A DNA stretch of 54,127 bases from Chloroflexota bacterium (GCA_026713825.1 JAPONS010000061.1:1-54127), one strand, 5' to 3'; counted from the stretch's first letter, positions 17,073-27,010 are shown. Translations and numbers: made by a program. The notes: generated by a model from the letters alone, not told the origin.

Positions 17073-18354
17073 CTAGGAGCCGCGCAGCCGGGGCGGCTTG
17101 GCGAGCATGATGACGGCGCCCGTCACCGCGAAGCCGATCATCACCATGACGAAGCTCCAGTAGTACGAGCCGTGCAGGTCGTAGACGGCGGCGACGAAGA
17201 CGGGGCCAATGGCGCCGGTGAAGCCGTTGAACGGGCGCATCAGGCCCGTGATGGCACCGAGGTGGTTCCTGCCGAAGTAGTTGGCGACGATCAACGGCCG
17301 CAGGATGAATGAGCCGCCCATCGTCACGCCAAAGAGAATCATAAAGGCGAACAGCATCGGCAGGCCGACGACGTAGATGAGGAGCAGGACGCTGGACGCC
17401 GTCAGGAATGATTGAACGACGATGAGTAGCCTGACGTTGAAGCGTTCGCCAAGCAAGCCCCACAGGGGTCGGACGCTGACGGAGAAGATGCCGTAAACCA
17501 TTATGGCGAAGGCGCCCACGCCCGTCCTGAAGCCCACGTCCTGCAGGTACGGAATCCAGTTGACCTGGAAGCCGCGCATACCGAGGCCGCCGAGGGCGTA
17601 GGCAAGGATGATGAGCCAGAACGCCGGGCTGCGGATGGCCTCGCTGCGGGAGAGGCTGCGCTCGTCCGGGGCCCGCGCCGGCGCTGCGGGCTGCGACGGC
17701 TCCTCGACGGGGGTGAGCTCGCCGTCCGGCAACAGGCCCATGTCCTCCGGGCGCGTTCGCACCAGGAAGGACAGCGGCACAAGAACGGCGATGACGAAGA
17801 TGCCCATGATGAGCCACGTGTCGCGCCAACCCACGACGCTCATGATGGTGTGCAGCGTCAACGGGGCGAAGAGCGGCCCCAAGCCGCCCGCCCATGACCG
17901 CAAAGCCCAGGGCCCTGCCCCGTTTGCGCACGAACCACTTGGGGAGGATGGCCTGCGTCAGGGCCTCGCCGATGCCGAGGCTGCCGATGGCGGCCAGCAC
18001 TCCATAAAAGAAGTAGTATTCCCAGAGACTGTCCACCCACTTGAGGGTGATCAGCGAGACGCCGATGAGGATGGCGCCGCCGAACATGAGCGCCCGCGGC
18101 CCGTTCTTGGTGTCACGCCAGGGACCGACGATGGGCGAAAGGAAGCTGGCGACTGCGGTGTAGACGGTCAGGGCGCCGAAGAAGGCAGTGCGTGACCACT
18201 CGAGTTCTTCGGTCATGGGCTTGGCGAAGACGGTGAGCGCCCAGGTGCCTACGCCGGTATTGAACCCTCCCGTGATGACGGCAACGCCCACCAGGACCCA
18301 GCCGTAGTAGATCCCCTTCTTGGCTTGCTGCCCGCGCTCTCCACTCTCCGGCAT
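17073..18354 (-). pseudogene. MFS transporter interrupted by a single-base frameshift
   Basis: Two frames together encode one full MFS protein. Frame one runs from ATG 18354 through KGIYYGWVLVGVAVITGG, WFVRKRGRALGFAVMG. Frame two continues with GGLGPLFAPLTLHTIMS, the signature VRTRPEDMGLLPDGE and the remaining helices to 17073. The break is in the C-run at 17887-17889: removing one C restores GRALGFAVMGGGLGPLF and a ~427-aa protein. Everything else is intact, so this is either a very recent mutation or a sequencing error. Paralogue of 4447-5712 and 15790-17055, and convergent with the latter. Confidence 0.85.
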
Positions 18355-18540
18355 AGCCCGTGCATGGTACAGCATTTGGGGATGCCGGGGACTGTACAAG
18401 AGGCCCGGCTGGGGGTGGCGGTGCGGCGTTCTCTGCCTTCCTGTGCGCCGCCGCCCATCGTCCCTTCCGCGCCGGGCCAGTGGCAATCATGCCCCGACGG
18501 CGCCCGCGCACATGTGAAATTTTGCGGTCAGAGGGGGGTG

Positions 18541-18655
18541 AACCTTATGATTGGACGGGGTCCAATCTTGCGATTGGACGGAGTTGAACCTTGCGATTGG
18601 ACGGCATCTAATCTTGCAATTGGACGATGGTAAAGGTTACACTTGGACGATGACG
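18541..18655 (+). repeat. Five 23-bp tandem repeats over a promoter and start codon
   Basis: Five head-to-tail copies of exactly 23 bp at 18541, 18564, 18587, 18610 and 18633. Each has the core AAYCTTGCGATTGGACG followed by about six variable bases; copies 1 and 5 are the most diverged. A possible promoter (TTGCAA 18614-18619, 18-bp spacer, TACACT 18638-18643) lies within copies 4-5, and the ATG of the ATPase at 18650 lies inside copy 5. The 18355-18540 part of the gap shows nothing else. Confidence 0.8.
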
Positions 18656-19936
18656 CAGAACGCGCTGCATCCACGCTTCATCACGCCCCGGCTTGCCGAG
18701 GCCCTGGAGGACTCGCCCGTCGTCCTGATCCAGGGGCCCCGGCAGAGCGGGAAGACGACGCTGGCCCAAATGATGTGCGCGCCCGCCAACCTTCAGGGGT
18801 TGGACGCGGCTGCCGGGCCGGCATACGGCTACCTGAGCTTTGACGACGATGTAGTCCGCGCGGGCGCCGAGGCGGACCCCATGGCCTTTGTGGACCGTCT
18901 GCCGGACCGCGTTGTGCTGGATGAGGTACAGCGGGCGCCCGGCCTCTTCACCGCCCTGAAGCTGGAGGTCGACCGGCGGCGGACGCCCGGCCGCTTTCTC
19001 CTGACCGGCTCCACAAACGTGCTGGCCGTGCCCACCGTGCAGGAGTCCTTGGCCGGACGCTTGGAGACCATCCATCTCCATCCCCTTTCCCAGAGTGAAC
19101 TCCACACCGGCGCGCCCGCCGCCCCAAGCTTCCTCGATGCTCTGTTCACGGATGGCCCCAGAGCGCGGAGGACGGCGCGGTTGGGGCCAAAGCTGGCCGA
19201 CCTCATCGTTTCCGGGGGATACCCTCCTGCCCTCGCCAGGCCCCCCGGACGGCGGCGGGCCAACTGGTACCGCAACTATATCTCGGCCCAGATGCAGCGC
19301 GACGTCGCCGACGTCTCGCGCATCCGCGGCCTGGATGTCCTGCCGCGCCTCCTGGCCTTGGCGGCGACCCAGACGGCGCAGCTGTTCAACGTCAGCAGCC
19401 TGGCCGCGCCCTTTCAGCTCAGCCGGCCGACCATCGGAGACTACGTCACCCTGTTGGAGCGGGCGTATCTGTTGGAACGGCTGCCGCCCTGGTACAGCAA
19501 TCGGGGCAAACGCCTGGTCAAGACCCCCAAGCTGCACGTGGGCGACACGGGAGTGGTCTGCAGCTTGTTGGGCGTCTCCGCGCAAGCGCTGCTGGACGAC
19601 CGTACGCTGTTGGGGCAAGTGGCGGAGACCTTTGTTTTCCAGGAGTTGCGGCGGCAGGCCGGTTGGCACGCAGACCCCGTGGAGTTCTACCATTACCGGG
19701 ACAAGGACCAGTATGAGGTGGACGTTGTCATGGAGTGCGCCGGTCGTGTTGCCGGCGTGGAGGTCAAGGCGGGCGCCACAGTGACCCAGTCCGATTTTCG
19801 CGGGTTGCGGCGGCTCAAGGAAGCCTGCGCCGAGCGCTTTGCCGCGGGAGCCGTCCTGTACGATGGTGAAGCGGTTGTCGGCTTCGGGGAAAGCTTGTTT
19901 GCCGTGCCCATGCAAACCTTGTGGGAAGGGGAATAG
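18650..19936 (+). CDS. AAA ATPase with DUF4143 and PD-(D/E)XK-like C-terminus
   Basis: 428 aa. The N-terminal P-loop GPRQSGKTTL (~residues 30-39), Walker B RVVLDEVQRAPGLF and sensor-type LLTGSTNVL mark the AAA_14 domain. The middle, with SGGYPPAL and WYRNYISAQMQRDVADVS, is a winged helix-containing part. The DUF4143 C-terminus carries a nuclease-fold signature: EVDVVM, then GVEVKAGATV (D...ExK), and LRRLKE. These solitary ATPases are common in bacteria and archaea and are poorly understood; suggestions include roles with mobile or toxin systems. The ATG lies 6 bp after a -10-like TACACT and has no ribosome site, so the mRNA may be leaderless, and the 23-bp repeats overlap this start. Confidence 0.88.
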   Translation: MTQNALHPRFITPRLAEALEDSPVVLIQGPRQSGKTTLAQMMCAPANLQGLDAAAGPAYGYLSFDDDVVRAGAEADPMAFVDRLPDRVVLDEVQRAPGLFTALKLEVDRRRTPGRFLLTGSTNVLAVPTVQESLAGRLETIHLHPLSQSELHTGAPAAPSFLDALFTDGPRARRTARLGPKLADLIVSGGYPPALARPPGRRRANWYRNYISAQMQRDVADVSRIRGLDVLPRLLALAATQTAQLFNVSSLAAPFQLSRPTIGDYVTLLERAYLLERLPPWYSNRGKRLVKTPKLHVGDTGVVCSLLGVSAQALLDDRTLLGQVAETFVFQELRRQAGWHADPVEFYHYRDKDQYEVDVVMECAGRVAGVEVKAGATVTQSDFRGLRRLKEACAERFAAGAVLYDGEAVVGFGESLFAVPMQTLWEGE

Positions 19937-20009
19937 TCCCTGTCTCTTGCATTCGCGCCTTTTTTCACGAATAATAGGCCTTCAAGCGCCCGGCGCGCTC
20001 GCGGGGGCG

Positions 20010-20038
20010 TTGACCGCGCATTCCTGCGCGTGTAGAAT
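20010..20038 (+). promoter_or_regulatory. Promoter of gltBD
   Basis: TTGACC at 20010-20015, 17-bp spacer, TAGAAT at 20033-20038. The leader to the gltB ATG is about 120 nt. I see no clear riboswitch fold in it. Confidence 0.6.
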
Positions 20039-20164
20039 CTCAGTTTCTACGGATAGGCACAGGTTTTTCGGGGTCTGGGACGGATGCAGCGTCGGTTTTC
20101 TTCACTGCTGGACGATTTACCCAAGAGTTAAGCATCGGTCGCGCCATTTTCTGAAAGGGGCCTC

Positions 20165-23100
20165 ATGGTAAGGGAACAGGACATCACCAGCCGCCGGCGC
20201 CGCTACCTGCAGCAGTTGGAAGCTGCGCAGCGAGCCGCCGCCGAGCGCGGGCTGTACTCCCCTGCCCATGAGCACGACAGCTGCGGCGTTGGCATGGTCG
20301 CCAACATCCGCGGCAACCGCACGCACACCATCATCGAGCAGGGCATCGAGGTGCTGATCAACCTGGAGCACCGCGGCGCCGAGTGCTGCGACCCGGACAC
20401 CGGCGACGGCTCAGGCATCCTGTTCCAGGTGCCCGACGCCTTCTTCCAGCGCCACGCCCACTCGCTGGGCATCGCGCTTCCGAAGGAGGGCGAGTACGGC
20501 GTCGGCATGGTCTTCCTGCCGCAGGACGCGCGCCAGCGGGCTGAGTGCGAGACCGTCATCCGCGAGACCGTTGAGGCCGAGGGCCAGCGCTTCCTCGGCT
20601 GGCGTGACGTGCCCGTAGACGACACGCAGATCGGCTGGTTGGCGCGGACGCGGCAACCCGTCATCCGGCAGTTCTTCGTGGGCAGCGCCGCCGGCATCCC
20701 GGACTCCGCCGCCTTCGAGCGCAAGCTGTATGTGGTGCGCCGCGTCATCGAACAGGCCTGCTTCGAACGCAAGCTCGGCGACGGCGAGAACTTCTACATC
20801 TGCAGCCTCTCCTGCAACCGCATCATCTACAAGGGGTTGATGAAGGCCTCGCAGATGGCGCAGTTCTACCAGGACATGCAGGAGCCGGAGGTGGCAAGCG
20901 CCTTCGCGATGGTCCACTCGCGCTTCAGCACCAACACGCTGGGCGCATGGCCTCTGGCGCACCCCTACCGCATGATCTGCCACAACGGCGAGATCAATAC
21001 GCTGCGCGGCAACATCAACTTCATGCACGCCCGCTCGGCGTACTTCGATTCGCCGCTGTTCGGCGATGACATGGAGAAGCTCAAGCCCATCATCGGCGAC
21101 AACCAGAGCGACACTGCAAGCCTCGACAACGCGCTGGAGCTGCTATGCAGCACCGGCCGCTGGCTGCCCCACGCCATGCTCATGCTCATCCCCGAGGCCT
21201 GGAGCGACCACATCCCCATGGCCCAGGAAAAGCGGGACTTCTACGAGTACCACTCCTGCCTGATGGAGCCATGGGACGGGCCTGCCATGGTCGCCTTTAC
21301 CGACGGCCACAGCATCGGCGCGATTCTCGACCGGAACGGCCTGCGCCCGATGCGGTACCTCGTCACCAGCGACGACCTGCTGGTCATGGCGTCGGAGACG
21401 GGTGTGCTGGACGTGCCGCCGGACTCGGTCCGCTTCAAGTCCCGGCTGCAGCCCGGCAACATGTTCTACATCGACTTTGACCAGGGCCGCATCATCGAGG
21501 ACGCGGAGATCAAGCACACGCTGGCAACCCGGCAACCCTACGGCGAGTGGCTGCACGAGAACGTCGTGGACCTCGAAAGCCTGCCAACGCCGCGCCACAT
21601 CAACGGCAACGACTTCGATACGCTGGTGGAGCGGCAGCGCGCCTTCGGCTACACGACGGAGGAGCTTGGCATCCTGATGCAGCCCATGGGTGAGACGGGG
21701 CAGGAGCCCGTTGGCTCCATGGGGAACGACGCCGCGCTGGCCATCCTCTCAGACCGACCGCAGCCCCTGTTCAACTACTTCAAGCAGCTCTTTGCCCAGG
21801 TCACAACCCCGCCGCTCGACGCCATACGCGAGGAGTTGGTGACCTCCGTGGTGACGTTCATCGGCTCGGAGCAGAACCTCTTCGAGGAGACGCCGCTTCA
21901 CTGCCGGCAGCTCCGCATCCAGGAACCAATTCTGACGAACGAGGAACTGGAGAAGATCCGCGCGGCCGACCAGCCGGGCGTGAAGTCCGCGACCATCTCC
22001 ACCATCTTCCGCGCCGACGGCAGCGACGGCGGTCTCCATGAGGCGATCGAGCGGGTGCGCCGGCAGGCGACGCGGGACATCGAGGACGGGGCCACGGTCC
22101 TCATCCTGAGCGACCGCGGCGTCAACCGGGACTACGCGCCCATCCCGAGCCTTCTCGCCGTTTCGGCAGTGCACCACCACCTCATCCGCGAGGGCACCCG
22201 CGTCAAGGTGGGTCTCGTTCTCGAGACGGGAGAGCCGCGGGAGACGCATCACTACGCGTCGCTCATCGGCTACGGTGCTGGCGCCATAAACCCGTACCTT
22301 GCATTGGAGAGCATCGCCGGTCTGGTGGAGGAGGGCCGCATTGGGGGCCTCTCCGCGGAGAAGGCGCGGGACAACTACATCAAGGCGGTGCATAAAGGCG
22401 TCATCAAGGTGATGTCCAAGATGGGCATCTCCACCGTGCAGAGCTACCGCGGCGCGCAGGTCTTTGAGGCCATCGGCCTGAGCAAGGAGCTGGTGGACGA
22501 GTACTTCACATGGACGTCCTCCCGCATTGGCGGCCTTACGCTGGAGTCGCTGGAGGAAGAGGTCGTGCGGCGGCACCGGCGCGCCTACCCGGAGCGCCGG
22601 CCTGTCGGCTTGCTCGACCTTGACAACCCCGGCGTCTACTACTGGCGGCGCAACGGCGAAGAGCACATGTGGAACCCGGACTCCATCTCCAAGCTGCAGC
22701 ACGCGTCGAGCCTGAACTCGCGCCGGATGTATGACGAGTTCGCGGTGATGTCCAACGAGGAAGAGGAGCACCGCAAGACGCTGCGCGGGCTGCTCAAGCT
22801 CAAGCCCGCCGAGGGTGGCCCCATCCCCATTGATGAGGTGGAGCCGGTACAGGAGATCCTGAAACGGTTTGCGACGGGCGGAATCTCCCTCGGCTCCATC
22901 AGCCGCGAGGCGCACGAGGCGCTGGCCATCGCCATGAACCGCATGGGCGGGCGCAGCAACACCGGCGAGGGCGGCGAGGACCCGTCACGCTACGATCTGG
23001 ACCCCAACGGCGATTCCCGCAACAGCGCCATCAAGCAGGTGGCATCGGGGCGCTTCGGCGTTACGACGGAGTACCTGGTCAACGCCAAGGACCTGCAGAT

Positions 23101-24778
23101 CAAGATCGCGCAGGGGGCCAAGCCCGGCGAGGGCGGGCAGTTGCCCGGCCACAAGGTCAGCGAGTACATCGGGTGGATTCGGCACACCACGCCCGGCGTG
23201 GAGCTGATCTCGCCGCCTCCGCACCACGACATCTACTCCATAGAGGACATTGCGCAGCTCATCCATGACCTGAAGACGGCCAACCAGGACGCGCGCATCC
23301 ATGTGAAGCTCGTCGCCGAGGTGGGCGTGGGCACGGTGGCGGCGGGCGTCGCCAAGGCCAAGGCCGACGTCGTGCTTATCAGCGGCGACAGCGGCGGCAC
23401 AGGCGCATCGCCCGAGTCGTCCATCAAGCACGCGGGCGTAGCGTGGGAGCTGGGGCTGGCTGAGACGCAGCAGGTGCTCGTCGCCAATGACCTGCGCAGC
23501 CGCATCGTCGTGCAGACGGACGGCCAGATCAAGACGGGCCGCGATGTCGCCATCGCCGCGATTCTGGGCGCGGACGAGTATGGCGTCGCGACGGCCGCGC
23601 TCATCGTGCTTGGCTGCATATACCTGCGGAAGTGCCACCTGAACCTCTGCTCGGTCGGCATCGCCACGCAGGACGAGGAACTGCGCAAGCGCTTCGCGGG
23701 CGACCCGCAGCACGTCGTCAACTACTTCACCTTCATGGCGGAGGACATGCGCCAGGTCATGGCGGAGATGGGCTTCCGCACCGTCAATGAAATGATAGGG
23801 CGCACCGACAGGCTGGACTGGAGCGGAGCGGAGGCGCACTGGAAGGCGAAGGGCCTGGACTTGAGCTCCATCCTGCATCGTGCGGAGACCATTCCGAGCA
23901 TGGGCCCCGGCACTGGAACGTACCAGTGCGAAATGCAGGACCATAAGCTGGAGCTGTCCATCGACCACGAGTTCATCCGGCTGGCGCAGCCTGCGATTCT
24001 GCGCAAGGAGCCGGTGGAGATCGTCCTGCCCGTCAGCAACAGCGACCGCGCCGTCGGCGCCATGCTCGCGGGCGAAATCACGAAGAAATACCGCGGCGAC
24101 GGGCTGCCGCAGGACACCGTCTCCATCCGCCTCACGGGCTCCGCGGGGCAGAGCTTCGGCGCATTCCTCTCGCGGGGTATCACCCTCTACCTGGAGGGCG
24201 ACTCAAACGACTACCTGGGCAAGGGGCTCTGCGGCGGGCGCATCGTAGCGGTGCCGCCCGCGCAGTCGACGTTCACGCCGGAGGAGAACGTCATCGTCGG
24301 GAACGTGCTCTTGTACGGCGCGACGGGAGGCGACATCTACGTCCGCGGCGTCGCGGGCGAACGCTTCGCGGTGCGCAACAGCGGCGCCAACGCCGTCGTC
24401 GAGGGCGTCGGCGACCACGGCTGCGAGTACATGACAGGCGGGCGCGTGGTCGTGCTCGGTCCCACCGGACGAAACTTCGGCGCGGGCATGAGCGGCGGCA
24501 TCGCCTATGTGCTCGACGAGCAGGGCGACTTCGCCGACCGCTGCAACATGGACATGGTCGAGCTTGGCCCTGTGCAGGAGGAGTCAGACCTCGCGACGGT
24601 GCGGCTGCTCGTCGAAAACCAGGCGCAACTGACCGGCAGCAGCCGCGCGCGCATGGTGCTCGACACATGGGACACGGTTATCGAGCGCTTCGTGCGGGTC
24701 ATGCCGCTGGCATACAAGGAGGTCCTGGAGCGGGAACGGCAGCAAAGTGCGCACTCCGACGTGGTGGCGCATGGGTAA
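20165..24778 (+). CDS. gltB: Glutamate synthase large subunit
   Basis: 1537 aa, full length. The N-terminal class II glutaminase domain has its nucleophile at Cys40 (HEHDSCGVG), implying a ~39-residue propeptide that is cleaved. Further along are HRGAECCDPDTGDGSG and HSRFSTNTLGAWPLAHPYR. The FMN/synthase domain has GRSNTGEGGEDPSRY, GAKPGEGGQLPGHKV and the segment CIYLRKCHLNLCSVG, whose Cys residues bind the 3Fe-4S cluster. The C-terminal GXGXG beta-helix domain follows (GAMLAGEITKKYRGDG, GAGMSGGIAYVLD). With GltD it makes two glutamates from glutamine and 2-oxoglutarate using NADPH, so it serves central ammonia assimilation. ATG 20165 follows a GAAAGGGG box. Its stop overlaps the gltD start by 8 bp. 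Confidence 0.97.
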   Translation: MVREQDITSRRRRYLQQLEAAQRAAAERGLYSPAHEHDSCGVGMVANIRGNRTHTIIEQGIEVLINLEHRGAECCDPDTGDGSGILFQVPDAFFQRHAHSLGIALPKEGEYGVGMVFLPQDARQRAECETVIRETVEAEGQRFLGWRDVPVDDTQIGWLARTRQPVIRQFFVGSAAGIPDSAAFERKLYVVRRVIEQACFERKLGDGENFYICSLSCNRIIYKGLMKASQMAQFYQDMQEPEVASAFAMVHSRFSTNTLGAWPLAHPYRMICHNGEINTLRGNINFMHARSAYFDSPLFGDDMEKLKPIIGDNQSDTASLDNALELLCSTGRWLPHAMLMLIPEAWSDHIPMAQEKRDFYEYHSCLMEPWDGPAMVAFTDGHSIGAILDRNGLRPMRYLVTSDDLLVMASETGVLDVPPDSVRFKSRLQPGNMFYIDFDQGRIIEDAEIKHTLATRQPYGEWLHENVVDLESLPTPRHINGNDFDTLVERQRAFGYTTEELGILMQPMGETGQEPVGSMGNDAALAILSDRPQPLFNYFKQLFAQVTTPPLDAIREELVTSVVTFIGSEQNLFEETPLHCRQLRIQEPILTNEELEKIRAADQPGVKSATISTIFRADGSDGGLHEAIERVRRQATRDIEDGATVLILSDRGVNRDYAPIPSLLAVSAVHHHLIREGTRVKVGLVLETGEPRETHHYASLIGYGAGAINPYLALESIAGLVEEGRIGGLSAEKARDNYIKAVHKGVIKVMSKMGISTVQSYRGAQVFEAIGLSKELVDEYFTWTSSRIGGLTLESLEEEVVRRHRRAYPERRPVGLLDLDNPGVYYWRRNGEEHMWNPDSISKLQHASSLNSRRMYDEFAVMSNEEEEHRKTLRGLLKLKPAEGGPIPIDEVEPVQEILKRFATGGISLGSISREAHEALAIAMNRMGGRSNTGEGGEDPSRYDLDPNGDSRNSAIKQVASGRFGVTTEYLVNAKDLQIKIAQGAKPGEGGQLPGHKVSEYIGWIRHTTPGVELISPPPHHDIYSIEDIAQLIHDLKTANQDARIHVKLVAEVGVGTVAAGVAKAKADVVLISGDSGGTGASPESSIKHAGVAWELGLAETQQVLVANDLRSRIVVQTDGQIKTGRDVAIAAILGADEYGVATAALIVLGCIYLRKCHLNLCSVGIATQDEELRKRFAGDPQHVVNYFTFMAEDMRQVMAEMGFRTVNEMIGRTDRLDWSGAEAHWKAKGLDLSSILHRAETIPSMGPGTGTYQCEMQDHKLELSIDHEFIRLAQPAILRKEPVEIVLPVSNSDRAVGAMLAGEITKKYRGDGLPQDTVSIRLTGSAGQSFGAFLSRGITLYLEGDSNDYLGKGLCGGRIVAVPPAQSTFTPEENVIVGNVLLYGATGGDIYVRGVAGERFAVRNSGANAVVEGVGDHGCEYMTGGRVVVLGPTGRNFGAGMSGGIAYVLDEQGDFADRCNMDMVELGPVQEESDLATVRLLVENQAQLTGSSRARMVLDTWDTVIERFVRVMPLAYKEVLERERQQSAHSDVVAHG

Positions 24779-26225
24779 GCCAACGGGGTTTACGGAGTTC
24801 AATAGGGCGGGGCCCCCGCGCGAGCCAACCACGGAACGGGTCAAGCACTACCGCGAGATCTACCTGCCGTGGGCCGAGGAGCAGAGCCGCACCCAGGGCG
24901 CCAGGTGCATGAACTGCGCCATCCCCTTCTGCCACAACGGTTGTCCCCTCGGCAACCTGATCCCTGACTGGAACGACCTGGTGTACCGGGGCCGTTGGCG
25001 TGAGGCGCTGGAAGCGCTGCACGCCACCAACAACTTCCCGGAGTTCACTGGCCGTATCTGTCCCGCGCCGTGTGAGGCCGCCTGCACGCTCGCAATCAAT
25101 GCCGACCCCGTCACCATCGAGTACATCGAGAAGGCGATCGCGGACAAGGCGTGGGAGGAAGGCTGGGTCACGCCAAAGCCGCCTGTGAGGCGCACCGGCA
25201 AGCGCGTGGCCGTCGTCGGCTCCGGTCCCGCGGGCATGGCGGCCGCGGCGCAGCTCAACCATGCCGGCCACCTGGTCACCGTCTACGAACGCAGCGAGGT
25301 CATCGGCGGGCTGCTGCGCCTGGGCATCCCGGACTTCAAGCTGGAGAAGCACGTTGTACAGCGGCGCGTTGACCAGATGGCGGAGGAGGGCGTCACCTTC
25401 GTCACCAACGCCAACGTCGGCGTGAACATTCTCGCGACAGACCTGCTGAACGAATTCGACGCCATCGTCCTGACGGGCGGCTCGACGGTCGCCCGGGACC
25501 TGCCGGTGCCCGGCCGCGAGCTCGACGGCGTCCACTTCGCGATGGACTACCTCAGCATGCAGAACCGCGCCAACGCAGGCGTGGAGTACTCCGAGGAAGA
25601 GTTCATCACCGCCAACGGCAAGCGCGTGGTCATCCTCGGCGGCGGCGACACTGGCGCGGACTGCCTCGGCACGGCGCACCGTCAGGGCGCGCTGTCGGTC
25701 CACCAGTTCGAGTTGCTGCCGGAGCCGCCGGAAGAGCGCGCCGCCAACAACCCGTGGCCCCAGTGGCCGCTTATCATGCGCTCGTCGGCCGCGCACGAGG
25801 AAGGCGGCATCCGCGATTACAGCATTCAGACCAAGTCATTCTCCGGCAGCAACGGGGTGGTCGAGCGTCTGCACGCCGTGCGGCTCGAGTGGGGCCCGCC
25901 GGACGCCTCCGGCCGCCCCGCCATGACGGAGGTCCTCGGTTCCGAGTTCGAGGTGGAGACGGAGTTGGTGCTGTTCGCGCTGGGCTTCCTCTACCCGGAG
26001 CGGGAGACCATGCTGACACAGCTTGGGGTGGAGCTGGACGGGCGCGGCAACGTCGCCACCAACCGCGACCGGATGACCAACGTCCCCGGCGTATTCGCGG
26101 CGGGCGACATGCACCGGGGACAATCGCTGGTGGTGTGGGCGTTGGCCGAGGGCCGGCAGGCGGCCCACGGCGTCGACAAGTACCTCATGGGCGCCACGGA
26201 GCTACCTGCGCCGCTGGCGCTGTAG
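24771..26225 (+). CDS. gltD: Glutamate synthase small subunit
   Basis: 484 aa. The N-terminal cysteine segments CMNCAIPFCHNGCPLGN and CPAPCEAAC bind the 4Fe-4S clusters. The FAD-binding dinucleotide fold GSGPAGMAAAAQL lies near 150 and the NADPH-binding GGGDTGADCLG near 290. The C-terminal GVFAAGDMHRGQSLVVWA is typical. It passes electrons from NADPH to GltB. The ATG at 24771 overlaps the gltB stop (ATGGGTAA), which couples translation. Confidence 0.97.
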   Translation: MGKPTGFTEFNRAGPPREPTTERVKHYREIYLPWAEEQSRTQGARCMNCAIPFCHNGCPLGNLIPDWNDLVYRGRWREALEALHATNNFPEFTGRICPAPCEAACTLAINADPVTIEYIEKAIADKAWEEGWVTPKPPVRRTGKRVAVVGSGPAGMAAAAQLNHAGHLVTVYERSEVIGGLLRLGIPDFKLEKHVVQRRVDQMAEEGVTFVTNANVGVNILATDLLNEFDAIVLTGGSTVARDLPVPGRELDGVHFAMDYLSMQNRANAGVEYSEEEFITANGKRVVILGGGDTGADCLGTAHRQGALSVHQFELLPEPPEERAANNPWPQWPLIMRSSAAHEEGGIRDYSIQTKSFSGSNGVVERLHAVRLEWGPPDASGRPAMTEVLGSEFEVETELVLFALGFLYPERETMLTQLGVELDGRGNVATNRDRMTNVPGVFAAGDMHRGQSLVVWALAEGRQAAHGVDKYLMGATELPAPLAL

Positions 26226-26304
26226 GGGCCTGCCCGTTCGCCCTGAACCTGTTGAAGGGCCGCTAACCCGAAATCTCTGTTTATACCCGTTCAGGCATGC
26301 GGCA

Positions 26305-26727
26305 TCATCCCTGAGCTTCCCTCAGCAGGGCGGTAAAACCCGCCTGCTCGAAGTCGCGATCATAGGCCAGCGCCTCAGTAATGCCGCGTTCCTCCATGAC
26401 AAGGAAGCTCGCGCAATCCGTAAGGCTCCATCGCTGATCGCCCCGGGATGCGTACCGTTCTACAGCGCTCCCGAACTGCGCATCCGTCTGCGGGACAATC
26501 TCGACGTTGGGGTTGCTTTCAAGGTCTTCGAGCAGACCCGCAGCAGAGAGCCTTGTACGGGGACCCATTCTCGAAACATGGTTGAGCACTTCGGTCAATA
26601 CCATCTGTGTTGTGACTACTTCTGCTGCGTCGTATGTTGTTGCCATAGCTGCGACCCGACTATATAGATGATCCCCGGGAAGCAGTACCGCTATCCAGTA
26701 GCCCGTATCTGCAAAGACGGCACTCAC
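26305..26727 (-). CDS. PIN-domain toxin (VapC-like)
   Basis: 140 aa. PIN RNase-like acidic residues: Asp in VFADTGYWIAVL (~residue 6), Glu in TEVLNHVSR, Asp in WSLTDCASFLVM and Asp in ALAYDRDFEQAG, the usual four-acid order. The start is GTG 26727, 4 bp after the antitoxin stop; the frame runs further upstream but would overlap the antitoxin. Likely toxin of a two-gene toxin-antitoxin module, cleaving RNA. Its target is unknown. Confidence 0.82.
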   Translation of the reverse strand: MSAVFADTGYWIAVLLPGDHLYSRVAAMATTYDAAEVVTTQMVLTEVLNHVSRMGPRTRLSAAGLLEDLESNPNVEIVPQTDAQFGSAVERYASRGDQRWSLTDCASFLVMEERGITEALAYDRDFEQAGFTALLREAQG

Positions 26728-26731
26728 CGGC

Positions 26732-27010
26732 TCAGTCCTCTTCCTTGGGGTGGCCGTACAAGTAATGCTTGTGGTTCTTGGCCAGGTCGGGAGGGACATC
26801 CTTCCACTCTTCCGGAGGGATGTCCCTCTGTCGTTCTTTCGCTCGCTCCACGATACCCGCTAGCCCCTGCCTGGGCGCCGGGGTCTCCCGCAGCGCCTGC
26901 GGAGGCGCCTCTTCCACCGACACAGTCACCTCAACCCCCTCTTCCAAGTCCAGGGGTTCCAGGGGTGTGAGGACACCGTTCTCGTACCTTGCTTTCACGT
27001 GCGCAATCAT
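26732..27010 (-). CDS. DUF104/AF2212-like antitoxin
   Basis: 92 aa. The N-terminus MIAHVKARYENGVLTPLEP with LDLEEGVEVTVSVEE is the AF2212-like (DUF104) beta fold found in antitoxins paired with PIN toxins. The C-terminal ~50 residues (VERAKERQRDIPPEEWKDV) are charged and probably wrap the toxin. The ATG at 27010 has a purine-rich GAGGGGG box. First gene of the pair; diverges from the hydrolase at 27148. Confidence 0.8.
   Translation of the reverse strand: MIAHVKARYENGVLTPLEPLDLEEGVEVTVSVEEAPPQALRETPAPRQGLAGIVERAKERQRDIPPEEWKDVPPDLAKNHKHYLYGHPKEED

Noticed and set aside
15775-18486. A 903-codon minus-strand frame spanning two MFS genes
   Set aside because: Only its first ~160 residues are real MFS sequence (the 5' part of the frameshifted gene); the rest is antisense to the plus-strand MFS gene.
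18541-18649. Coding extension of the ATPase upstream through the 23-bp repeats
   Set aside because: The frame is open, but it would encode a repeat-derived tail; the ATPase fold starts right after ATG 18650.
24699-25796. A 365-codon minus-strand frame opposite gltD
   Set aside because: Antisense shadow of a strongly conserved gene.
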